Of a stretch of DNA of 64,000 bases, positions 7,960 to 15,614 are shown one piece after another; positions within the stretch are counted from its first letter, which is position 1; the number at the start of each line of letters is the position of its first letter. A program made the translations under genes and the position numbers. The notes below the pieces were generated by a model. That model was not told where the DNA came from, searched no databases, and worked only from the letters and a program-made list of their open reading frames with translations. The DNA is from Pseudodesulfovibrio indicus (lineage in GTDB: Bacteria > Desulfobacterota > Desulfovibrionia > Desulfovibrionales > Desulfovibrionaceae): assembly GCF_001563225.1 (NCBI RefSeq), contig NZ_CP014206.1, forward strand, positions 3,701,486 to 3,765,485. The letters are read 5' to 3'.

Positions 7960-9215
7960 CTCATCCGTCTCCACTGCTCACTGTCGATTTTCCAGGAATC
8001 ACCGGAAGGCACGAGGACCAGGGTCTTGTATCCCTCGTCGCTGTATCCGCTCGCGTCGGCGAACACCTGGGCAAAGGCCACCTTGAGCCCCTTGGGATGC
8101 AAAGCGACTTTCAAACCTTCAACCTCCAACTTAACAGGAGGCGTCTTTTCCCACAACGCCTTTTTGTAATCGGCGATGCGACTTGCGCCGCGCCGGTCGC
8201 CCTGCTCGGCGTCCTGCGCGTAGAAATTCCGGTAGGTGTCCACGTCCGAGGAAAGCCAGGCGTCGCGCCAGCGCTCGACCACCTCGCGGGCCTGGACCGA
8301 CTTCTCGGCCAGGTACTTCCCTTCCATGTCCTCGGAGGCCGGGACGTACTCGCGCCCGGCAATGCGCCACGCGCCGCCCGCGTCCTGCATCCAGTAGAAC
8401 CGCTTGCCCGTGGTCGAGGCCAGGCCGGGGGTGCGGTAGTACTGGTCGAACCAGGTCACCCAGTAACCGGGGCCGGGGACGGCCCGCACGTTGCCCACCA
8501 TGACCTGAATCCAGGGCTGGGAGGCGAAGATGTTCCGCTTGTGCTCGGCGAACCCGTCGAAGTCCAGCCCCTCGGAGAGCTCCAGCAGGGCGGGATCGTA
8601 GTAGCCGAAGAAATGCTCGTCCATGGCGGACCAGTCGCGGGCCCAGGCCTCCAGCTCGTTGGCCAGGGTCAGGGCCGTGACCTCGCTCTCGCCCGGTTCC
8701 GGGGTCCAGTCCACGTCGTCGGCGATGACCACCGGGGTGCCGTAGGCCGCTTCCAGGGCCACGTCCTGCATGTCCGGGACCTTGAGGGCCACGCACCCGA
8801 GGGTGTCGCGCGGGACGAAGGTCTTGCCCCGGCCGTGCAGCCAGATGCCGGACCCGGTCTTGCCCTTGATGCGGTCAACGGGGTTGGGATAATTCAGGGA
8901 ATAGGCGATGTTGCCGTAGAGGTCCCAGTCCAGGGTGCGGTTGATGCGGTTGCCCACGAAGTAGACGCCCTCGGGGGTGCGCATGTCCCCTTCCACCGCC
9001 TTGTCGCCCTCGGACTGGCCGGTGGTGCAGGGGAACCGCCGGATCTCGTGCAGCGGGGACTTGCGCTCCAGCAGGATCAATTCCTGCGACGCCTTGTCCA
9101 CGGCGATGATCCGCTCCGGCCCGAAGGCGTGCGAAGAGAGCACCGGAGTCCAGCCCCCGGCAAGGGCCGCACCCGCGGACATGAGCAATGTCAGGACGAT
9201 GATTGCAAAACGCAT
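7956..9215 (-). CDS. YkuD-domain (Csd6/Pgp2-like) L,D-transpeptidase/carboxypeptidase, secreted
   Basis: A 419-residue protein with a signal peptide (MRFAIIVLTLLMSAGAALAG). The YkuD catalytic domain shows GSGIWLHGRGK followed by RDTLGCVAL, giving the active-site His and Cys near residues 118 and 133. The C-terminal third (from about 300) reads as an NTF2-like domain ending in DSWKIDSEQWRRMR. This YkuD plus NTF2 layout is that of Helicobacter Csd6 and Campylobacter Pgp2, which are L,D-carboxypeptidases cutting tetrapeptides to tripeptides, the step just before Csd4. It is the first gene of a three-gene overlapping operon whose last gene is Csd4-like, which supports that assignment over a crosslinking transpeptidase. 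Confidence 0.82.
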   Translation of the reverse strand: MRFAIIVLTLLMSAGAALAGGWTPVLSSHAFGPERIIAVDKASQELILLERKSPLHEIRRFPCTTGQSEGDKAVEGDMRTPEGVYFVGNRINRTLDWDLYGNIAYSLNYPNPVDRIKGKTGSGIWLHGRGKTFVPRDTLGCVALKVPDMQDVALEAAYGTPVVIADDVDWTPEPGESEVTALTLANELEAWARDWSAMDEHFFGYYDPALLELSEGLDFDGFAEHKRNIFASQPWIQVMVGNVRAVPGPGYWVTWFDQYYRTPGLASTTGKRFYWMQDAGGAWRIAGREYVPASEDMEGKYLAEKSVQAREVVERWRDAWLSSDVDTYRNFYAQDAEQGDRRGASRIADYKKALWEKTPPVKLEVEGLKVALHPKGLKVAFAQVFADASGYSDEGYKTLVLVPSGDSWKIDSEQWRRMR

Positions 9216-9275
9216 CAGATGTTACTACCGCTCCTGGGTTTCCCCGAACCGGACGCGCCTCCCCGACGAGCCCCG

Positions 9276-9833
9276 CTACTTCCCCGCAGTCAACAGTTCC
9301 TGGCGGGTAAAGATGGCGTTCAACTCCATCCCCGCCTCCTTGAGTCGTTCCCGGCCGCCTTCCTCGCGGTCCAGAACGGCCAGCACGCCGACGATCACAA
9401 GGCCCGCGTCGCGGACGCGTTCGGCCGCGGTGATCAGGGTGCCGCCCGTGGTGCACACGTCCTCCAGCAGCACGACCTTGTCGCCCTCGCTGAAGTTGGC
9501 CAGCCCTTCCAGGTACTGGTTGGTGCCGTGCCCCTTGGACTGCTTGCGGATGATGAATCCGGGCAGGGGGCACCCTTCCAGGTAGGAAACAACGGTCACG
9601 GCGGACACCAGCGGGTCCGCGCCCAGAGTCATGCCGCCCACGCCCTGGACATCGTAGTCCTTGAGCATCTCGACGAAGAGCCTGCCGATGAGATACCCGC
9701 CCTCGGCGTGCAGCGCGGTCTGCTTGCAGTCGAAATAGTAGTCGCTCTTCTTGCCCGACGTCAGGGTGAAGTCGCCCTCCTTGTAGGAGAGCTTGAGCAG
9801 CAGCCGTGCCAGCCTGGATTTCAGTTCCGTCAT
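9276..9833 (-). CDS. pyrE: Orotate phosphoribosyltransferase
   Basis: A 185-residue type I phosphoribosyltransferase. The PRPP-binding loop reads VVLLEDVCTTGGT near residue 115, and the N-terminal FTLTSGKKSDYYFD is the orotate-binding signature of PyrE. It converts orotate and PRPP to OMP in pyrimidine synthesis. The start at 9833 is chosen because it falls one base after the purB stop and gives the normal N-terminus; upstream in-frame codons belong to purB. The pairing with purB places one purine and one pyrimidine step in a single transcript. The shape operon begins 60 bases downstream and could be read from the same promoter. Confidence 0.93.
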   Translation of the reverse strand: MTELKSRLARLLLKLSYKEGDFTLTSGKKSDYYFDCKQTALHAEGGYLIGRLFVEMLKDYDVQGVGGMTLGADPLVSAVTVVSYLEGCPLPGFIIRKQSKGHGTNQYLEGLANFSEGDKVVLLEDVCTTGGTLITAAERVRDAGLVIVGVLAVLDREEGGRERLKEAGMELNAIFTRQELLTAGK

Positions 9834-9834
9834 C

Positions 9835-11133
9835 CTATTTTCCCTCAAAGACGCGGGTAAAGACCACGTCTTCATATTGCTTGTAATACGAGGGGTCAAA
9901 AGCTTCGTCAAGCTCGTTAGAACCCAGATGTTTGTTTACTTCCGCGTCCTTACGGACCTCTTCCTCGAACTGGATGCGGTTTTCCCAGCAGCGCATGGCC
10001 ACGCCCTGGACCATTTCGTACGCCTCCTGGCGCTTCAGCCCGGCGTTGATGAGCTTGTTCAGCACCCGCTGGGAGTAGAAAAGACCGAACGAGCTCAGCA
10101 GGTTGCGCTGGATGACGTCGGCCTTGACCACCAGCCGCTCCAGGACCCCGGACATGCGGTGCAGCATGTAGTCCATGAGCGCGGTGGTGTCGGGCATGAT
10201 GACCCGTTCCACCGAGGAGTGGGAGATGTCGCGCTCGTGCCACAGGGCCTGGTTCTCCATGGCCGCCAGCGAATTGGAGCGGATCACGCGGGCCAGGCCG
10301 CAGAGGTTCTCGGCGGAGATGGGGTTCTTCTTGTGCGGCATGGCCGACGACCCCTTCTGTCCCTTGGAGAACCCTTCCTCCACCTCGGAGACCTCGGTCC
10401 GTTGCAGGTGCCGAAGCTCCAGGCCGAGGCGCTCGATGCCGCCCGCGAGCATGGCCAGGCTGGTGAAATACTGCGCGTAGCGATCGCGCTGGACGATCTG
10501 GGTGGAGTGCGGGTCGGGGGTCAACCCCAACAGGGCGCAGGCGCGCTCCTCCAGTTCCGGGCCGGAGTGGGCGAAGGTGCCCACCGCGCCGGACAGCTTG
10601 CCCACGCGGATGTTCTCGCAGGCCGCCTCGAACCGCTCCTTGTGGCGCGCGAACTCGGCGTAGAAACCGGTGAACTTCAGGCCGTAGGTGGTCGGCTCGG
10701 CGTGGATGCCGTGGGTGCGGCCCATGCAGAGCAGCCCCTTGTGCTTGTGGGCCAGGTCCTTGAGCACGGTCATCAAGCGGTCGATGCCCTGGGCCAGGAT
10801 CGCTCCGGCGCGGGTCAGGAGCACGCCGTTGGCGGTGTCCACGATGTCCGAAGAGGTGCACCCGAGATGGATGAAGCGGGAATTGGGGCCGACCTTCTCT
10901 TCCACCGCGGACAGGAAGGCGATGACGTCGTGCTTGGTGGTCTCCTCGATCTCGAGAATGCGGTCCACCTCGAAGTCCGCCTTGGCCTCGATCTCGGCCA
11001 GGGCGTCCGCCGGGACCACGCCCATCTCGTGCCAGGCCCTGGTCACCGCCAGTTCCACCTCAAGCCAGACCCGAAACTTGTTTTCCAGGGTCCACAACTC
11101 TCTCATCTCCGGTCGGGAATACCGCTCCAGCAT
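9835..11133 (-). CDS. purB: Adenylosuccinate lyase
   Basis: A 432-residue member of the fumarase/aspartase superfamily. The signature loop GSSAMPHKKNPI is near residue 262, the HTHGIHAEPTT-type segment (GRTHGIHAEPTTYG) is near 140, and MLERYSRPEM is the typical PurB start. It splits SAICAR to AICAR plus fumarate and adenylosuccinate to AMP plus fumarate. Length and motifs are normal. It is followed one base later by pyrE. Upstream sequence to 11255 holds a terminator of the preceding fmdB-like gene. Confidence 0.95.
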   Translation of the reverse strand: MLERYSRPEMRELWTLENKFRVWLEVELAVTRAWHEMGVVPADALAEIEAKADFEVDRILEIEETTKHDVIAFLSAVEEKVGPNSRFIHLGCTSSDIVDTANGVLLTRAGAILAQGIDRLMTVLKDLAHKHKGLLCMGRTHGIHAEPTTYGLKFTGFYAEFARHKERFEAACENIRVGKLSGAVGTFAHSGPELEERACALLGLTPDPHSTQIVQRDRYAQYFTSLAMLAGGIERLGLELRHLQRTEVSEVEEGFSKGQKGSSAMPHKKNPISAENLCGLARVIRSNSLAAMENQALWHERDISHSSVERVIMPDTTALMDYMLHRMSGVLERLVVKADVIQRNLLSSFGLFYSQRVLNKLINAGLKRQEAYEMVQGVAMRCWENRIQFEEEVRKDAEVNKHLGSNELDEAFDPSYYKQYEDVVFTRVFEGK

Positions 11134-11218
11134 CGTCTCTTCCTCTCATTAAAGGGTGCTCGACCGCGCAGCAGGCACTATGGCAACCGCGGCGTAAAAA
11201 CTCAAGGGCGCGAGGCCA

Positions 11219-11243
11219 CAAAAAAAAGGCAGCCATGGCTGCC
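11219..11243 (-). terminator. Terminator of the FmdB-like gene
   Basis: GGCAGCCATGGCTGCC is a perfect self-complementary stem at 11228-11243. On the minus strand it is followed by a long run of T (the A run at 11219-11227). Confidence 0.85.
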
Positions 11244-11255
11244 TTCGGCTCTTGT

Positions 11256-11573
11256 CTAGGACGCGGAGCCCGCGCTGGATGTGTCCGCCTTGGCGGGACA
11301 CTTGGGGGACGGAGCGGATTCGGTCTTGGCCGAACCATCGGAACTGCCGCCTTCAGCGGGCTTCTGGGCTTCGCCGGGGGTGCTCCCGGCGCTCTTTCCG
11401 CCGTACCCGTCCGCATACCAGCCTCCGCCCTTCAGATGAAAGGAGGAGTGCGAGATGAGCTTCCTGGATTCGCCGCCGCACTCGGGACACGGGAATTCCT
11501 GCTCCTCGAAACCGGACTGCCACTCCTCAAAGACGGAGCCGCAGGACTGACACTGATATTCGTAAATGGGCAT
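11256..11573 (-). CDS. FmdB-type zinc-ribbon protein
   Basis: A 105-residue protein. The first 45 residues are the conserved FmdB zinc ribbon: MPIYEYQCQSCG, then CPECGG, which gives two CxxC knuckles. After it comes a low-complexity Gly/Ser/Ala/Lys/Pro tail that is probably disordered. The family was named for a regulator linked to formamidase/amidase operons, but its role in most bacteria is unknown. It has its own terminator and no tight operon partner. The short tail ends in a lone Cys-Pro. Confidence 0.85.
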   Translation of the reverse strand: MPIYEYQCQSCGSVFEEWQSGFEEQEFPCPECGGESRKLISHSSFHLKGGGWYADGYGGKSAGSTPGEAQKPAEGGSSDGSAKTESAPSPKCPAKADTSSAGSAS

Positions 11574-11746
11574 GGTTTTACAGATTCCTTATTGCCGCGC
11601 CGGTATGCGGATCGGCTCCGCGACGGACCGGGCGCAGAAAAAAGCGGAACCACGGCCCGTTATCCGGGCGCGCGGGTCCTGACGGTACGGCGCGCCGACG
11701 GCGGGGCGGTTCCCCGCGCCGTCCGGCGCTCCAGAAAAACGTGTTG

Positions 11747-11857
11747 CTAGGCCTTGGCGGCCTTGGCTTCCTTGATCCGGGCCTTGAGGGCCTTCTCGCG
11801 GCGATGACGCTTGCGATCCAGTTCCTTCATGCGCTCATGCTTCTTGTGACGTGCCAT
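11747..11857 (-). CDS. Very small basic protein (36 residues)
   Basis: The reading frame starts with ATG at 11857 and has GGAG 8 bases upstream. It encodes 36 residues beginning MARHKKHERMKELDRKRHRR and ending in an alanine/lysine-rich helix. More than half the residues are Lys, Arg or His. It should form one charged helix and could bind RNA or ribosomes, but I recognise no characterised family; DUF6800-type small proteins have a similar look. The clean ribosome binding site and frame-consistent codon use support a real gene. Confidence 0.65.
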   Translation of the reverse strand: MARHKKHERMKELDRKRHRREKALKARIKEAKAAKA

Positions 11858-12031
11858 ACTTGTCTCCTTGATATTTCAGCCCGGTAAGGGCCTTTCTTCC
11901 TTGCGAGCCGCACTTCATATAACAACTGCGAGCCCTTTGTCTACCCCCGCCGTCCCGGATTTCCCCTTGACTCAACGCGCCGGGATGTCCATATTCCCAC
12001 CTCCAAGCCAATTTTCCGAGAGGATCTGCCA

Positions 12032-12535
12032 ATGATACGAAGCGTCAGCGTAAAAAGTGCGGTCAAGGATGCCCTGGAGATATTCCAGTTCGACCAGTGG
12101 CTCCGGTTCTACTTCGTTGTCCAGAAGGGCGACGACCTGTGGATGGAGATTCCCGAAGCGACCCTGGAGCAAATCGAGAAGGACCACCCTTCCCTCCATC
12201 GGTTCGCGGACCTGGTCAACGATTCGGTCCTCGACTACCAGCGGTCCCAGGAGAACGTGTGCGCCTTCGTGGCCACCCGCCTGGACGGCCAGAAATACGA
12301 GGGCACGGTCCTGCCCCAGGTCTTCGACGACGCCAACTTCAAGCTGGAGATGTATATCTTCAACGTCTGGATGAAGATGCACGAATCCCACCTGGATGAG
12401 GAAGTCATGGACTTCAATGGATGGATGGAGATGTACGAGGGGTGGAAATCCCTGGACGAGGTCCGGGAATACCGCGAAAAGCTGCTGGCCAGCGGCACCG
12501 ATCCGCAGACCCCGGCCTGCGACACCGCCCAGTAG
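12032..12535 (+). CDS. Conserved hypothetical cytoplasmic protein
   Basis: A 167-residue acidic protein without signal peptide or membrane helix. It is rich in aromatic residues (FDQWLRFYFVV, VWMKMHESH, NGWMEMYEGW) and looks mainly helical in its second half. I do not recognise a domain. It stands alone, followed by a strong bidirectional terminator. The start at 12032 follows the weak purine stretch GAGAGGATC. Its high aromatic and acidic content and clean frame support a genuine gene, probably a lineage-specific protein of this group. Confidence 0.7.
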   Translation: MIRSVSVKSAVKDALEIFQFDQWLRFYFVVQKGDDLWMEIPEATLEQIEKDHPSLHRFADLVNDSVLDYQRSQENVCAFVATRLDGQKYEGTVLPQVFDDANFKLEMYIFNVWMKMHESHLDEEVMDFNGWMEMYEGWKSLDEVREYREKLLASGTDPQTPACDTAQ

Positions 12536-12550
12536 CCCCCGTCCGAGAAC

Positions 12551-12593
12551 GCAAAAAGCCCCCGCCGTCGATTTGACTGCGGGGGCTTTTTGC
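12551..12593. terminator. Bidirectional terminator
   Basis: GCAAAAAGCCCCCGC pairs exactly with GCGGGGGCTTTTTGC around a 13-base loop. A/T runs on both sides let it stop transcription from the left and from the right. Confidence 0.9.
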
Positions 12594-12608
12594 GTCCTCG
12601 GACCGGCG

Positions 12609-12857
12609 TCACTTCTTGCGCGGCGGCCGCTTGCCCGGCTCGCGCTCCACGCCGGTGACCTTGCCGCCCTTGCCCTTGATGATCACCGTCGGCGGCTGCC
12701 GGTCCTCATGCCCGGAACGCTCGTCCCGGCCGGGCCGGTTCCGGTCGTCCTGCTTGGAGGCCACGAGCAAAGAACCTGCCGGGGGACGGACATCCATTCC
12801 CCAGGACGGCGATAACAGCAAGAGAGTGGCGACTGTTGCCAAGACGATCTTCTTCAC
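12609..12857 (-). CDS. Small exported basic hypothetical protein
   Basis: An 82-residue protein with a signal peptide (MKKIVLATVATLLLLSPSWG) and a mature part that is highly charged and Pro/Arg/Lys rich (RNRPGRDERSGHEDRQPP), ending RPPRKK. It is probably disordered. No family is recognised. The gene ends at the shared bidirectional terminator and has no operon partner. Confidence 0.6.
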   Translation of the reverse strand: MKKIVLATVATLLLLSPSWGMDVRPPAGSLLVASKQDDRNRPGRDERSGHEDRQPPTVIIKGKGGKVTGVEREPGKRPPRKK

Positions 12858-13028
12858 TCGGGCCTCCGATCATGGCGAAGCAAGGGGCATGCCGCCGGAA
12901 ATGACGATTCATCCCGGCATGTTGCAGCCGGGAGCACAGCCCGCGCTCACCAAAAAGTGCGCACCGGGAACCATTGTTTCCCGCGCCCGGATGGTAGCCG
13001 CGCCCGGACGCCGCTGTCAACGCCACCA

Positions 13029-13622
13029 TCAATAGCGGATGGCGTCGTCCAGGTAGAGGGAGAGCACGGCCTTGTCGATGGTCTGCCGCGCCTGCGCATC
13101 GTCCGGGTCCACGAACCCCAGGAAAGAGAGCATGCCCTTGCGGGTGTAGACCACGTAGGCCAGGCTGAGCATGGAACGCCCCCCGCGCTCCACCAGGGTC
13201 TCGATGCGCAGGGTCTTCTTTTCGCTGAAATAGGTGGCGTCCTTGAAGGCCATGCGCGGCACGCCGGGCAGCCGGGACTGATTGCGGATGGACCGCGCCA
13301 GGGACTGGACCAGGAACCGATTGAAGTTGGAGATGTCCGCGGGCTGCATCTTGCGGCCCGGTTTGATCTCCACCAGCAGGGAGCACGGCCCGCCCGAGGA
13401 CGGGCAATATCCGGCCTTCCAGTCCGGGGCCGTGTCCTGGCCGGGCCACGGGCGGCCCGCCCCGGCAAACCGGTCCAGGCTCGATGGCGCGGCTTCGCTC
13501 CAGGTTTTGGGCAGCCAGATGGTGTAGCCCACGTCGGAATTGTAATAGGGCAACGACGCCCAGGCCGGAGCCGAAAAGACGAGCATCGCCAGGATGGCGA
13601 TGAGGAAGAACAGTGTGCGCAC
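13029..13622 (-). CDS. Exported hypothetical protein
   Basis: A 197-residue protein with a signal peptide (MRTLFFLIAILAMLVFSAPAWA) and a mature domain of about 175 residues. The mature part starts LPYYNSDVGYTIWLPKTW, resembling the opening strand of small periplasmic or surface domains that bind a ligand in a beta barrel. Two cysteines (YCPSSGGPC) could form a disulfide. The region ESMLSLAYVVYTRKGMLSFLGF is a hydrophobic core strand pair rather than a membrane helix. Function is unknown; its placement between monocistronic genes gives no clue. Confidence 0.65.
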   Translation of the reverse strand: MRTLFFLIAILAMLVFSAPAWASLPYYNSDVGYTIWLPKTWSEAAPSSLDRFAGAGRPWPGQDTAPDWKAGYCPSSGGPCSLLVEIKPGRKMQPADISNFNRFLVQSLARSIRNQSRLPGVPRMAFKDATYFSEKKTLRIETLVERGGRSMLSLAYVVYTRKGMLSFLGFVDPDDAQARQTIDKAVLSLYLDDAIRY

Positions 13623-13795
13623 GGGTATACCTCTGCTTCACGGATGCGAAGCAATCAGAGCAGAACCGCAACATACACCACCCCGCAGCCCATGGCAACC
13701 GCAGGTTTGGAGGTTTTTCAACCTACGCCCTTTTCAGATTTTTAATTCTGTCCTATATAAACAATAGAGGGAACATACAGCATCGGAGGTTCGTC

Positions 13796-14068
13796 ATGTT
13801 GAGCTACACGTGTATCGTCGAAGGCAAGGTCACCGGCGGCAACTTCCAGTCCTGGGCGCTTTCCACCGCCCAGCGCCTCAACCTCAAGGGCTGGGTCAGA
13901 AACGTCGCCGACCACAAGGCTGAAATCCTGATTCAGGGAGACGCCAAGGATTTCGCAGTGTTCCGGGAGCTTCTCAAGACCGAGGCCCCCATCGTGGACC
14001 GCGGCGAGATCACCTGCAACTCCCTGGACTACGAAAAGGAATACGACAAGTTCGAGATCAGGGGCTGA
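13796..14068 (+). CDS. Acylphosphatase-like protein lacking the catalytic arginine
   Basis: A 90-residue acylphosphatase-fold protein. The phosphate-cradle loop that normally reads GxVQGVGFR is GKVTGGNFQ here, so the essential Arg is Gln. The second catalytic residue, Asn in GWVRN, is kept. True acylphosphatases hydrolyse acyl phosphates such as carbamoyl or acetyl phosphate; with the Arg lost this one is probably inactive as an enzyme and may bind an anion or a protein. The start at 13796 is set by CGGAGG seven bases upstream. It has its own terminator and is followed by a histidine kinase gene. Confidence 0.8.
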   Translation: MLSYTCIVEGKVTGGNFQSWALSTAQRLNLKGWVRNVADHKAEILIQGDAKDFAVFRELLKTEAPIVDRGEITCNSLDYEKEYDKFEIRG

Positions 14069-14088
14069 TCGCCCCCCCGGACGACCCG

Positions 14089-14132
14089 GTCCTGCCCGCC
14101 GCGCCCGCGCGCGGGGGCAGGGCCTTTTTTTA
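14089..14132 (+). terminator. Terminator after the acylphosphatase-like gene
   Basis: CCTGCCCGC pairs with GCGGGGGCAGG and is followed by a run of seven T residues. Confidence 0.8.
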
Positions 14133-14183
14133 CCCCGGGCCGCCGCGTTGCCCCGGGCGCGGGAATGGAATAAGAGACATGCC

Positions 14184-15614
14184 ATGCCCAAGGCCCGACA
14201 ACTGAACATCGCCACCAAGCTGACCATCTGGGCCTGCGCCCTGATCGCGGTGTTCTTCGCCACCTCGGCCTATCTCTTCCGCCAGGTCCGCCAGGACGCG
14301 GAAATCTCCAGCCTCATCGTCACCGAAAACCACGACCTGGACGCCTCCATCCAGCGCATGCTGGAGCGTCTGTACAACGTCCAGAACAACATCCGGCGCT
14401 ACCGCATCCTGGGCGGCGACCAGGCCGCAGTGGGATTCATCGTCGAGGACATCACCCGGTTCGGCGAAATCCTGGACCAGACACTGAAGAAACACCCCCG
14501 CTACGCCAAGGACTGGGAGCCGCTGACCTCCGAGTTCCAGATCACCCTGGACCCGGCCGGAACCACCGGCGAGGACCTCGCCCCGGACGCCACGGTGCGC
14601 GACTGGACCGACATCCTGGAACAATCCCTGCTCGAAAACGGCGCCGACACCGAAGCGAGGCTCACCGCCCTGCGCGACGCGGGCGCCCACGCCGCCGACG
14701 TGGGCCTCTACGGGCTGGCCTTCTGCCTGCTGGTGGGCGTGGGCGGCAGCCTGGCCCTGGCCTTCACCCTGAACCGCTCCCTGGCCGAGGTGCGCCGAGG
14801 CATCCGCGACCTGGGGGCCGGGGGTGCGCCGCGCGACGTGCGCATCCTGTCCAACGACGAGCTGGGCGAGCTGGCCCTGGCCTTCAACGCCATGGCCGCC
14901 CGGCTGCGCCGCGAGGAGCGCATGCGCGCCGACTTCATCGCCATGCTGTCCCACGAGATCCGGACCCCCCTGACCTCGGTGCGCGAGGCCGTGGACCTCA
15001 TCGGGTCCGGGACCTTCGGCGAGGTCAACGCGCAGCAGAAACGGTTCCTGGACATTGCGGAGCAGGAGTCCGAGCGGCTGTCCGACCTGCTGCTCCGGCT
15101 GCTCTCCGTGTCCCGGATGGAGTCCGGGGAGCTGGAGCTGAACCCGTCCGAGGTGGACGGGACCGGGCTGGTCGCCTCCACCCTGGAGCGGCTGCTGCCC
15201 ACGGCCAGCGCGGCCGGGGTGACCCTGGTCTCCGAGGTCCCGGAGGGGCTGACCTGTCGCGCCGACCCCACGCACATCCGCCAGGTGCTGACCAACCTGA
15301 CGGGCAACGCGGTGAAGTTCTCGGGCAGGGGCGGCACGGTCCGCGTGAGTGCGGCCAGGGAGGACGGCGCGGTCCGCTTCTGCGTGGCCGACAACGGCCC
15401 CGGCATCCCGCCGGAGGAGCAGGACAAAATTTTTCTCAAGTATTACAGGGAGCCGAGCGTGCGCAATTCCATCGACGGCGCGGGGCTCGGCCTGGCCATC
15501 TCCAAGCGCATCGTCCTGGCCCACCAGGGGCGCATCTGGATCGAGAGCGAACCGGGCAAGGGCGCGGCCTTCTGCTTCACCCTGCCCGACACCCCCGACA
15601 AGGACTACGCATGA
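14184..15614 (+). CDS. Membrane sensor histidine kinase (HAMP-HisKA-HATPase)
   Basis: A 476-residue inner-membrane kinase. A first transmembrane helix (about 13-33, IWACALIAVFFATSAYLF) and a second (about 174-195) bracket a helical periplasmic sensor. HAMP follows, then HisKA with phospho-acceptor His257 in MLSHEIRTPLTSV. HATPase has the N box NLTGNAVKFS, G1 DNGPGIPPEE, and GAGLGLAISKRI. The start at 14184 is preferred over an earlier TTG. It overlaps the response-regulator gene by 4 bases (ATGA), so the two form a cognate pair. The signal sensed is unknown. Confidence 0.92.
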   Translation: MPKARQLNIATKLTIWACALIAVFFATSAYLFRQVRQDAEISSLIVTENHDLDASIQRMLERLYNVQNNIRRYRILGGDQAAVGFIVEDITRFGEILDQTLKKHPRYAKDWEPLTSEFQITLDPAGTTGEDLAPDATVRDWTDILEQSLLENGADTEARLTALRDAGAHAADVGLYGLAFCLLVGVGGSLALAFTLNRSLAEVRRGIRDLGAGGAPRDVRILSNDELGELALAFNAMAARLRREERMRADFIAMLSHEIRTPLTSVREAVDLIGSGTFGEVNAQQKRFLDIAEQESERLSDLLLRLLSVSRMESGELELNPSEVDGTGLVASTLERLLPTASAAGVTLVSEVPEGLTCRADPTHIRQVLTNLTGNAVKFSGRGGTVRVSAAREDGAVRFCVADNGPGIPPEEQDKIFLKYYREPSVRNSIDGAGLGLAISKRIVLAHQGRIWIESEPGKGAAFCFTLPDTPDKDYA

